Shown: positions 57,231 to 64,000 of the stretch, piece by piece
Numbering within the stretch: the stretch's first letter is position 1
Layout: each line of letters begins with the position of its first letter
Assembly (NCBI GenBank): GCA_030431475.1
Contig: JAUIJD010000026.1
Location: 1 to 64,000, forward strand
Length of the DNA stretch: 64,000 nt
Direction: 5' to 3'
Origin: Verrucomicrobiia bacterium
Lineage (GTDB): Bacteria; Verrucomicrobiota; Verrucomicrobiia; Verrucomicrobiales; Akkermansiaceae
Position numbers and translations under genes: made by a program
The notes under the pieces: generated by a model
Told to the model about the DNA's origin: nothing
Seen by the model: only the letters and a program-made list of their open reading frames with translations
Databases searched by the model: none

Positions 57231-57324
57231 GCCGGGGAGGCGGCTTTCAGCCGCCGGGAAAGGTGCATGCGGGAGGCTGGAAAGCCTCCCCCCCTGCCCA
57301 TGGCTCCTCGAAAGGAGCCACTCC
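57205..57324. repeat. REPIN-like inverted pair, GGAG-TGGCTCC family
   Basis: Left copy 57205-57227 (GGAG, TGGCTCC, TTGCA, GGAGCCA) and right copy 57301-57324 (TGGCTCCT, CGA, AAGGAGCCA, CTCC). Two more hairpins lie inside: GGCGGCTTTCAGCCGCC (57240-57256) and GGGAGGCTGGAAAGCCTCCC (57271-57290). The left copy supplies the stop codon of the upstream gene. Confidence 0.9.
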
Positions 57325-57345
57325 GCTCCGCGCAATCATTCCAAC

Positions 57346-57378
57346 AAAAAGCCGCCGACCCTTGCGGGACGGCGGCTT
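57346..57378 (-). terminator. Rho-independent terminator of the rplU-rpmA operon
   Basis: On the minus strand AAGCCGCCG (57378-57370) pairs with CGGCGGCTT (57357-57349), followed by a T run (TTTTTG). It lies 22 bases after the rpmA stop codon. Confidence 0.88.
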
Positions 57379-57399
57379 GGGGAAAAATCGGAAGCGGCC

Positions 57400-57660
57400 T
57401 CAGTTGGCGGCGACTTCGGCGGGCTGAACATTCACCCGGCGGCCGTTGCGGTCGAAGAAGACATTGCCTTCGACGCCGGCGTGGATGGTGTAGTCCTTGC
57501 CCATGAAGACGTTCTTGCCGGGATGCCACTTGGTGCCGCGCTGGCGGATGATGATCATGCCGGGGACGACGACCTCGCCGCCGAATTTCTTCACGCCGAG
57601 GCGCTTGGAGCGGGAGTCCCGGCCGTTCTTGACGGAACCTTGTCCTTTCTTGTGAGCCAT
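57400..57660 (-). CDS. rpmA: 50S ribosomal protein L27
   Basis: 86 residues, full length. [48 protein letters not shown] is the family signature, including the KNGRDS and IRQRGT motifs. The N-terminal tail reaches the peptidyl-transferase centre. It is not preceded by the Firmicutes-type cleavable extension. Downstream of rplU in the usual order. Confidence 0.98.
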   Translation of the reverse strand: MAHKKGQGSVKNGRDSRSKRLGVKKFGGEVVVPGMIIIRQRGTKWHPGKNVFMGKDYTIHAGVEGNVFFDRNGRRVNVQPAEVAAN

Positions 57661-57708
57661 GACTTAGGAATGTCGAATGTTGAATTTTCGAATGACGAAT
57701 GGTTGGCG

Positions 57709-58020
57709 TCAGCCTTCGATCGATTCGATCTCGATCTTGCTGAGCGCGCGGCGGTAGCCCTTGGTCTTGTGGAAGCCCTTGCGGCGCTTGAACTTGAAGG
57801 CAATGCCCTTCTTGCCACGGAAGTTCTGGACGACGGTGGCCTTGACGCTGGCGCCGTCGACGACGGGCGAGCCGACCTTCACATCGGAGCCTTCGCCCAC
57901 GAGGAGCGGGGCGAACTCGAGGACGGTGCCTTCGTCGAGGTTGAGGTTCTCGACGTCGATTTTGTCGCCTTTTTCGACGCGGTATTGCTTACCGCCGGTT
58001 TTGATCACTGCGTAGGCCAT
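57709..58020 (-). CDS. rplU: 50S ribosomal protein L21
   Basis: 103 residues. MAYAVIKTGGKQYRVEKGDKI is the canonical start at 58020; FKFKRRKGFHKTKGYRRALSKIEI is the conserved KRR..G.RQ..T-like RNA-binding end. rpmA follows after 48 bases, which contain a GAATGTTGAATTTTCGAATG repeat-like word. The 127-base gap to tsaE on the other side should hold the promoter; no boxes assigned. Confidence 0.98.
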   Translation of the reverse strand: MAYAVIKTGGKQYRVEKGDKIDVENLNLDEGTVLEFAPLLVGEGSDVKVGSPVVDGASVKATVVQNFRGKKGIAFKFKRRKGFHKTKGYRRALSKIEIESIEG

Positions 58021-58147
58021 GGCCGTGTGGGGTGGGAAAAAATGAAGCCCGCCGGTCGGGCGGGCGGGGAGGACACCACAGGCCCACGGGCCGGGCAAGG
58101 CAATTTTTTGAAATCGACGCGGGGGCCGGATCGGCTTTGCTGCGGGC

Positions 58148-58558
58148 GTGGAAAGGACGGTTCCGGACGAGGCGGCGATGGAGGCGCTGGGGCGAGAAAT
58201 CGCCGCAGGGCTGGGTGGGGGCGAGGTGCTGGCGCTCGTCGGCGGTCTCGGTGCCGGGAAAACCCGATTTACCAAGGGTTTGGTGGCCGGTCTGGGGCAC
58301 GAGGGCGAGGTTACGAGCCCGACCTTCGCCCTGATGCATGAGTACCGGAGCGGGCGCCTGCCGGTGTTTCACCTCGATTTCTACCGGCTCGGGTCCGCGG
58401 AGGAACTGATCGGGATCGGATGGGACGAGATGCTCGACGAGGGCGGGGTGGTGGTCGCCGAGTGGGCGGATCGTTTCCCCGGGATGCTGCCGCCGGAGGC
58501 ACGGGTGCTGGCCTTCGAGGTGGTCGAGGGCGGGCGTCGGGTGCGGGAGATGGGCTGA
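58148..58558 (+). CDS. tsaE: tRNA threonylcarbamoyladenosine biosynthesis ATPase
   Basis: 136 residues from a GTG. Walker A LVGGLGAGKTRFTKGLVAGLG at ~30-50, then TSPTFALMHEYRSGRLPVFHLDFYRL and WADRFPGMLP. TsaE is needed, with TsaB and TsaD, to make t6A37 of ANN-reading tRNAs. The start was chosen at the first GTG in frame before the family-like PDEAAMEALG segment. Confidence 0.93.
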   Translation: MERTVPDEAAMEALGREIAAGLGGGEVLALVGGLGAGKTRFTKGLVAGLGHEGEVTSPTFALMHEYRSGRLPVFHLDFYRLGSAEELIGIGWDEMLDEGGVVVAEWADRFPGMLPPEARVLAFEVVEGGRRVREMG

Positions 58559-58618
58559 GGGAGGGCTCGCGCGGTCCTTGCCGCGCGCCGGCCGATCTTC
58601 TAGGCTCCGCGCCCGACC

Positions 58619-59497
58619 ATGAGCCTGCGCGAACCGATCGACAAAGCCGAAGCCCTGATCGAGGCCCTGCCCTACCTGCAGGCCTTTCGGGGCAAGACCT
58701 TCCTGATCAAGATGGGGGGCTCCGCGATGGAGGATCCCGATCTGGTTCGCAAGGTGATGCGCGACATCGTGTTTCTCGAGGTGGCGGGGATCAACCCCAT
58801 CGTCGTCCACGGCGGCGGCAAGGCGATCTCGGCGGCGATGAAGGCGGCCGGACTCGAGGCCGAGTTCGTCGGCGGCTTCCGGCGGACCTCCGACGAGGCG
58901 ATCGCGATCGTCGAGAAGGTGCTGTCGAACGAGATCAATCCGGGCCTGGTGCAGATGATTCGCGAGTTCGGTGGCAAGGCGACCGGGATTCCGGGGAGCG
59001 ATGTGTTCCTCGGAGAGAAGATGCACGCCAAGGACGAGGCGGGCGAGCCGGTCGATCTCGGACGGGTCGGGGAAGTGGTCGGCTGCCGGCCGGCGTCCTT
59101 CGATGCGGCGCACAAGGCGCAGATCGTGCCGGTGATTTCCCCCCTGGCCCAGGAGCTGGCGAGCGGTCGGCCGCTCAACATCAATGCCGACCTGGCCGCC
59201 GCCGCGCTGGCCAAGGAGCTGCGGGTGACCAAGCTGGTCTATCTTTCCGACGTGCCCGGGCTGATGAAGGATCCTTCCGATCCCGGCACGCTCATTCAAT
59301 CGGTGAACCGCGCGCAGGCCGAGGCGCTGATGGCTGACGGCACGATCTCGGGCGGGATGATTCCGAAGATCCGCAGCGCCCTGGACGCGCTGAATGCCGG
59401 GGTGCGCAAGGTGCACTTCATCGACGGGCGCCAGCCGCACGGGCTGCTGCTCGAGATCTTCACCCAAAGCGGGATCGGCACCGAAGTGACGCGGTAG
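58619..59497 (+). CDS. argB: Acetylglutamate kinase
   Basis: 292 residues. FLIKMGGSAMEDPDL holds the ATP-phosphate lysine, NPIVVHGGGKAISAAMKAAGLEAEFVGGFRRT the glycine-rich and substrate region, VPVISPLAQ and LNINADLAAAALAKELRVTKLVYLSDVPG the nucleotide site, and GGMIPKIRSALDALNAGVRKVHFIDGR the closing segment. Second step of arginine synthesis. It lies far from argD and argF, so arginine genes are scattered in this genome. Confidence 0.97.
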   Translation: MSLREPIDKAEALIEALPYLQAFRGKTFLIKMGGSAMEDPDLVRKVMRDIVFLEVAGINPIVVHGGGKAISAAMKAAGLEAEFVGGFRRTSDEAIAIVEKVLSNEINPGLVQMIREFGGKATGIPGSDVFLGEKMHAKDEAGEPVDLGRVGEVVGCRPASFDAAHKAQIVPVISPLAQELASGRPLNINADLAAAALAKELRVTKLVYLSDVPGLMKDPSDPGTLIQSVNRAQAEALMADGTISGGMIPKIRSALDALNAGVRKVHFIDGRQPHGLLLEIFTQSGIGTEVTR

Positions 59498-59518
59498 AAG
59501 GGCGGCACGGGTCACGTG

Positions 59519-60856
59519 ATGAAGGGGTCCTCCAAGCGGCGTCGCGCGTTGGAAACGGCGGGCTCGCTGGTGCTGGCGGCGCTGGTGGTGGCCGGCGTGT
59601 GGCGCCTGTGGATGCTCGGGACGCCCGGAAGCTGCGACATCGACCTTCTGCCGACCTACCTCGCGGAAACCCTGCGCGCCGGGGGGCAGGCGGATGCCGT
59701 CTACCAGCCCACCGTCTTCGTCACCGCCGACACCGCGGATCCCGCCTGGCTCGAGGCCTCGCGGGAGGCGACCGGACGGGAGGGGATCCGCGAGACTTCC
59801 TTCGTCGGAAACCCGTGGTACCTGGTGCTGCTTTCCCCCGTGGTGGCGGTGATGGGGGCCGGCGCGTTCGCCACGTTGTGGTTCGGGCTCAATGTGCTGT
59901 CGGTGGCGTGGATCGGCTGGGAATCGGCGGCGTGGGCGGGGGTTTCGAACCCGTGGAAACGAATGCTCGGCGGGATCGCGGCGGGATTGCTGCCGGTGGC
60001 CGCATACGGCGCGGTGCTCGGGCAGAACGTCGCGCCGACGCTGGCGCTCGTGATGCTCGGGGTCCGCCTGGCGGCGGGGGGGCGGGGCGCCCAGGTTGCC
60101 GGGGGGCTGCTTTTCGCGCTGGCCGTGCTGTTCAAGCCGTGGGCGCTGCTGATGATCGCCATCCCCGGACTCTCGCGGCGTTGGATCGCGCTGGCGGTGG
60201 CGGTGGCGCTGACCGCGCTGTGGTTCCTCACGGTGCGGCCGCCGTTCTTCGAGGAGGCCCTCTGCGAGGACTACCGGGCGATGAGCCGGACCCTGGTGGA
60301 GTCGACCAACACCGCCTTCAACAACGTCTCGATCCGGGCCCTGCTGCATCGCCTCGCCGATCCCGACTGGGGAGCCTCGAGCAAGCTGTGGCTTCCGCAG
60401 AAGGCCGACCCGGCGCTGGCGCGGTGGGCACAGGTCATCGCGGCGGGGATCGCCTTGGCCTTCGCGTGGCCGTTCCTCAAGCGACACCGTGAGCTGCGGG
60501 TGGTGACTACGGCCGCGCTGCCGCTGGTGCTGCTGCCGCTGGGCATCACCTGGACCCACTACCTGGTGGTGTTCATCCCCGCGCTGTGGCGCTGGGTCAT
60601 CCAGTCGGACGATCTGATCGGGCGGGTGACCGGATGGGCGCTGGTCCTTTTCATGCTGCTTTTTCCCATCCACTCGATGCCGCTCGGAGGGCCGAAGCTC
60701 TTCACCACGCCGAGCTTTGCCGAGATCGAGGGGGCGCCGGTGGGGTGGGCGCTGTGGTTTGTGGTGCCGCTGGTGCTGGCGCTGGTGCTGGCGGCCCGCA
60801 CGCTGATGGCGCGCGCTCCAGCACCGCGAGATAATGCGCGCTCCACGAAGCCATGA
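59519..60856 (+). CDS. GT87-like (DUF2029) membrane glycosyltransferase
   Basis: 445 residues with about ten membrane helices. After the first helix comes the luminal loop GTPGSCDIDLLPTYLAETLRAG (conserved aspartate pair as in polyprenol-mannose-dependent enzymes). Later come LFALAVLFKPWALLMIAIPGL (the L-x-x-K-P-W/F-x-x-L family motif) and GITWTHYLVVFIPALWRW. Likely transfers a sugar from a lipid carrier on the periplasmic face. Its last 155 bases overlap the 3' end of the convergent gene. Confidence 0.85.
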   Translation: MKGSSKRRRALETAGSLVLAALVVAGVWRLWMLGTPGSCDIDLLPTYLAETLRAGGQADAVYQPTVFVTADTADPAWLEASREATGREGIRETSFVGNPWYLVLLSPVVAVMGAGAFATLWFGLNVLSVAWIGWESAAWAGVSNPWKRMLGGIAAGLLPVAAYGAVLGQNVAPTLALVMLGVRLAAGGRGAQVAGGLLFALAVLFKPWALLMIAIPGLSRRWIALAVAVALTALWFLTVRPPFFEEALCEDYRAMSRTLVESTNTAFNNVSIRALLHRLADPDWGASSKLWLPQKADPALARWAQVIAAGIALAFAWPFLKRHRELRVVTTAALPLVLLPLGITWTHYLVVFIPALWRWVIQSDDLIGRVTGWALVLFMLLFPIHSMPLGGPKLFTTPSFAEIEGAPVGWALWFVVPLVLALVLAARTLMARAPAPRDNARSTKP

Positions 60857-62408
60857 ACGAGCTCTCGAGCCAGCGTTCGAGGCCGGCGAGGCGTTTCATC
60901 AGCGCCACTGGAATGAAATCGGGGAGGAAGGTGAAGTAGCGCACCGCCGGTTGCCACCGGCCACCGTCCAGCTCCGGCAGGCGGCTCGGGCGGATCCAGC
61001 GCTCCGTGCCCTCGTCGATGTCGCGAATCACGGGGAACACGTAGCCCATGTAGAAACGGAACAAGGGGTTCTCGATGTTGATCTCGTGGAGGAAGAAGCG
61101 GCCTCCCGGTTTGAGCACGCGCAGGATCTCGGCGAATGCCGCCGTCTGGGCGCCGGATTCCTCGATGTGGTGCATCACATTGATGGCGTAGGCGAAGTCG
61201 AAGCTCGCATCGTCGAAGGGCAGGCCGGTGGCGCTCACCGCCTTCAGGTCGATTTCAAGCCCGCGCGCGGCGGCATGGCGCCTGGCGTTCGCGATCTGCT
61301 CGGAGGCGAGGTCGATGCCGGTCATCCGGCAGCCGGCGTCGGCCAGCGCGCAGGCGTACCAGCCGTGGCCGCAGCCGACATCGAGGCCGCGGAGGCCGGC
61401 GCCCTGACCGGGCAGCGCCTCGAGCATCATGCGCACCTTCCGATCGAGCAGGCGGGTGCGGATGTGCTCGGGAATTTGTTCTTCGTAGTCGTCGGCCAGT
61501 TCGTCGAAATGGAAGCGCGTCGGTTGGCGACGCCACAGCCGGCGCAGCTCGTGGCGCCAGAACCAGGCGAGCACCCCGCCGAGCAGCACCGAGAACCACG
61601 CCGTGCCGGCACGAAAAACGGCGAGGGAGGCGACCACGCCCGCGCCGCCCGATTCCAGCAGACTGAGGATGGAGACCGAACCGGTGACCCCGATGCCCAG
61701 CGGGATGCCGGTGATGCCGCCGGCGAGCGTGCCGGCGGCGAACGCCTCGGTGGCGGCGGCGAGTCCGACCGGATGACCGAGCGTGCCGATGACCGACCAC
61801 AAGGCGGCGGCGGGCAGGGCCCAGGCGGCCACCGAGAGGCCGACGGTGACGGCGGCGAAGCCCCCGCTCTGGCGCGCCGAAGAGCGACCGAGGCGGTGAC
61901 GGAAGAGGAGGAAGGCGCCGCCACCCGCACCCAGTAGCAGCGCCGCAGCGGCCAGCGGCATCGACCGGGTGAAGCACCAGAACGCTGCCAGCGTGACGGC
62001 GTCGCAGCCGCGCTCGATCAGCCACAGCAGCGAGACGCGTCGCAGGGCCCGGGGTGTGTGGTCCCCGAGAAACGCGCCACGGACGAGCTCGCCGACGTAG
62101 AAGGGCGTGAGCAGCGCCGGGAGCGTGGCGAACCAGATGCGCAGGCTGTCCTTGGCCGAGAGCTTGCTCTCGAGGCGGCGGGCGAGGAAATGCCAGCGCA
62201 GCCAGCGGAGGAGCAGGTTGCCGGCGGTGTAGGCGATGGTTCCCAGCAGCGCCGGCACCAGCGGGCCGATCTCGACCGGGGTCGCGGTGCGCGAAAACCA
62301 GACCCAGGTGACCACGCCGCCGATGACCAGCAGCAGCGACAACGCTCCGGCCCGCAGCAGGGACCGCCGCAGCAGCATCGAAGCCGGAAGCGCCGCCGAT
62401 TCAGCCAT
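60702..62408 (-). CDS. Fusion: UPF0104/lysylphosphatidylglycerol-synthase-type membrane domain plus SAM methyltransferase
   Basis: 568 residues. Residues ~15-300 form eight or so membrane helices of the LPG synthase TM/flippase-like (YbhN, UPF0104) family (NLLLRWLRWHFLARRLESKLSAKDSLRIWFATLPALLTPFYVGELVRG). Residues ~310-530 are a class I methyltransferase with LRGLDVGCGHGWYACALADAGCRMTGIDLASEQI and a Methyltransf_11 core (FDFAYAINVMHHIEES). The fusion suggests methylation of a membrane lipid or lipid-linked glycan. The final ~35 proline/alanine-rich residues are antisense to the neighbouring GT87 gene and are probably a late extension. Confidence 0.85.
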   Translation of the reverse strand: MAESAALPASMLLRRSLLRAGALSLLLVIGGVVTWVWFSRTATPVEIGPLVPALLGTIAYTAGNLLLRWLRWHFLARRLESKLSAKDSLRIWFATLPALLTPFYVGELVRGAFLGDHTPRALRRVSLLWLIERGCDAVTLAAFWCFTRSMPLAAAALLLGAGGGAFLLFRHRLGRSSARQSGGFAAVTVGLSVAAWALPAAALWSVIGTLGHPVGLAAATEAFAAGTLAGGITGIPLGIGVTGSVSILSLLESGGAGVVASLAVFRAGTAWFSVLLGGVLAWFWRHELRRLWRRQPTRFHFDELADDYEEQIPEHIRTRLLDRKVRMMLEALPGQGAGLRGLDVGCGHGWYACALADAGCRMTGIDLASEQIANARRHAAARGLEIDLKAVSATGLPFDDASFDFAYAINVMHHIEESGAQTAAFAEILRVLKPGGRFFLHEINIENPLFRFYMGYVFPVIRDIDEGTERWIRPSRLPELDGGRWQPAVRYFTFLPDFIPVALMKRLAGLERWLESSFMASWSAHYLAVLERAPSACGPPAPAPAPAAPQTTAPTPPAPPRSRQSSAW

Positions 62409-62424
62409 CGGCGCGGATCTTTAA

Positions 62425-64000
62425 TCAATCCGAACCATTTGGCGAGCTTTCAGGCGGGGGCCTCCGCCGGGAGGGCGCTCCGGTGGTCAGCAGCCGCAGG
62501 CTGTTGAGGACGACGATCACGGTCGACCCTTCGTGGCCGAGAACCCCGATCGGCAGCGGGACGAGGCTGCCGAGGGCGGCGAGGCCGAGGATGACGACGA
62601 CCCCGAGCGAGATCGCCAGGTTCTGGCGGATGATGGCCCGGCAGCGGCGGCTGAGGTCGAGCGCCTCGAGGATGCGCTCGAGGCGGTCCTTGGTGAGCAC
62701 GATGTCGGCCTGCTCGAGGACCGCGTCGCTGCCGCGCAGGCCCATGCCGATCGAGACGTCCGCGGCGGCCAGGCTCGGGGCGTCATTGACGCCGTCGCCG
62801 GCCATGGCCACGCGCTCGCCCCGGTCACGCCACTCGCGGATGGCCTCGACCTTTTCCTCCGGGTGCAGGCCGGCGCGCCAGTCACGAAGGCCCAGCTCGC
62901 GGCCGACCAGCGTGGCCGACTCCTCGCGGTCGCCGGTGAGCATGGTCACCTCGATGCCCCGCTCGCGGAGCTGGCGCACGGTGGCGGCGGCCTCGGGGCG
63001 CGGGGCGTCGCGCAGCAGCAGCCGGCCGGCGAGATGGCCCGACTCGACGAGGACTTCGGTGAGCCCGGGTTCGGGGTCGGGAAAGGCGAGGACCGGGCTG
63101 TCTTTGGCAAACAAGGCGCGTCGGCCGAGGATCACTTCCCGGCCGGCGACCCGGCCGCTCAGGCCCTTGCCGGCAAGCGAGCGGAAATCCGTGCTCTCGA
63201 GCTCGGCCGTCCCGCGCTTGAGCCGGGCGGAGACGATGGCCCGGGACAAGGGGTGGGTCGAGTGACGGGACAGCGCCGCGGCCACGGCGAGCAACTCGTC
63301 CGAGTCGCCGTCGCGGACCGGCTCGATGCCCGTGAGTTCGAGCTCGCCGCGGGTCAGCGTCCCGGTCTTGTCGACGGCCAGGCGGTCGATGGTGGCGAGG
63401 TTCTCGAGCGCGATGCCTCCACGGAAGAGAATCCCGTGCCGGGCCCCGGCGGCGACCCCGGCGAGGATGGCGCTGGGGATGGAGATCACCAGCGCGCAGG
63501 GCGAGCAGACGACCAGCAGGGTCATCGCCCGGTAGAAGGCCGAGCGCCCCTCCTCTCCGGAGACGAAGGCCGGGATCCCCATGGCGAAGTGCCAGACGAG
63601 GAACATCGCCAGCGACAGGGTGAGGATGCCGATGGTGTAGCCGGTGCCGAAGCGGTCGGTGAATCGCTGCGACGGCGCCTTGCTGGCCTGGGCTTCGCGG
63701 ATGAGGCGGATGATGCGGGCGTGGGCGCTGTCGCCGGGGGGGCGAAGCACCGTGGCGTCGAGGCGGCCCCAGGTGTTCAGCGTGCCGCTGAAGACGGTGT
63801 CGCCGGCCGACTTCTCGACCGGGACGGCCTCGCCGGTCAGCATCGATTCATCGGCGGCGCTGTCGCCGCCGGTCACCCGGGCGTCGGCCGGAAACTGCTC
63901 GCCCGGCAGGATGCGGATGCGGCGGCCCGGGTCGAGGGTCTCGACCGGGACTTCGCGGGTCGAGTCGTCGGGGAGGACTTCCAGCGCGGTCTTCGGGGCC
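62425..64000 (-). CDS. P1B-4-type (SPC) heavy-metal ATPase, 5' end outside the window
   Basis: Partial: the gene continues past base 64000 on the minus strand. Visible parts are the actuator (DESMLTGEAVPVEK), the metal-site helix VVCSPCALVIS, the phosphorylation site DKTGTLTRGE, LTGDREESATL, the hinge MAGDGVNDAPSLAAADVSIGMG and the C-terminal GHEGSTVIVVLNSLRLL. SPC in place of CPC and the HEGxT motif are the P1B-4 signature (Co2+, Zn2+ or Fe2+ exporters such as CtpD/CoaT). The stop is 16 bases before the next gene, so they may be co-transcribed. Confidence 0.92.
   Translation of the reverse strand, partial: APKTALEVLPDDSTREVPVETLDPGRRIRILPGEQFPADARVTGGDSAADESMLTGEAVPVEKSAGDTVFSGTLNTWGRLDATVLRPPGDSAHARIIRLIREAQASKAPSQRFTDRFGTGYTIGILTLSLAMFLVWHFAMGIPAFVSGEEGRSAFYRAMTLLVVCSPCALVISIPSAILAGVAAGARHGILFRGGIALENLATIDRLAVDKTGTLTRGELELTGIEPVRDGDSDELLAVAAALSRHSTHPLSRAIVSARLKRGTAELESTDFRSLAGKGLSGRVAGREVILGRRALFAKDSPVLAFPDPEPGLTEVLVESGHLAGRLLLRDAPRPEAAATVRQLRERGIEVTMLTGDREESATLVGRELGLRDWRAGLHPEEKVEAIREWRDRGERVAMAGDGVNDAPSLAAADVSIGMGLRGSDAVLEQADIVLTKDRLERILEALDLSRRCRAIIRQNLAISLGVVVILGLAALGSLVPLPIGVLGHEGSTVIVVLNSLRLLTTGAPSRRRPPPESSPNGSD

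Noticed and set aside
57989-60673. Very long open frame on the minus strand across rplU upstream region, tsaE, argB and GT87
   Set aside because: It is antisense to three well-supported genes, is rich in Arg/His/Pro/Gln and shows no domain. High GC with few stop codons in the complementary frame explains it.
1-64000. CRISPR arrays, tRNA genes, integrases, phage genes
   Set aside because: No regularly spaced direct repeats, cloverleaf-like sequences or integrase/transposase motifs were seen when reading the gaps and genes.

Overview
The window is GC-rich chromosomal DNA, most likely from a member of the Verrucomicrobiota, probably Verrucomicrobiales and near Luteolibacter or Haloferula. This placement is an inference. 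It rests on a PEP-CTERM exported protein, four PQQ-type beta-propeller exported proteins, an N-methylated pseudopilin, a PUR-alpha/DUF3276 protein, a four-helix-bundle S23 gene and a dense load of palindromic intergenic repeats. No tRNA gene, CRISPR array, transposase or phage gene was seen.

Layout. 1-120: the 3' end of a 5S rRNA gene and its terminator, so an rRNA operon lies to the left. 234-2886: a VTT membrane protein, an exported unknown, a pRiA4b ORF-3-like protein and a PEP-CTERM protein. 3056-6987: an ABC transporter (ATPase plus large FtsX/MacB-type permease). 7017-19961: a minus-strand accessory block with a PaaK-like ligase, thioesterase, glycosyltransferase, halogenase-like flavoprotein, chorismate-lyase-like protein, HemN-like radical SAM enzyme, PQQ-type lipoprotein, iron alcohol dehydrogenase, acyl/aldehyde dehydrogenase and LuxE-like ligase. 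Together these look like an uncharacterised pathway that activates, tailors and reduces an aromatic or acyl acid. 20086-29308: a sodium:solute symporter with a DUF3311 partner, three exported beta-propellers and a TonB-dependent receptor, plausibly an uptake and periplasmic oxidation locus. 29369-34131: small conserved proteins, a pseudopilin, tilS and an esterase. 34260-36992: argF and argD, separated by a four-helix-bundle gene flanked by 37-bp inverted repeats (a candidate mobile unit). 37031-46090: an EamA exporter with a possible attenuator leader, an OmpA protein, a lysine-rich histone-like protein, homoserine dehydrogenase, hydrolase, thioredoxin and Dus genes. 46187-48001: MlaF and MlaD-like lipid transport genes. 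48206-64000: mostly housekeeping genes (purN, pyrE, rpmA, rplU, tsaE, argB), a MoxR ATPase, a GHL10 hydrolase, two membrane glycosyl/lipid enzymes and a truncated SPC-type metal ATPase.

The most unusual feature is the repeat system. Several families of small hairpins have different stem sequences but the same 5' foot, GGAG. They mostly occur as inverted pairs (REPIN-like) that fill whole intergenic gaps, with one foot a few bases after a stop codon and, between tandem genes, the other a few bases before the next start. Four similar hairpins lie inside coding sequences without breaking the frame, and two unrelated proteins take their last residues and stop codon from the same hairpin family. 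No RAYT-type transposase gene is present in the window.
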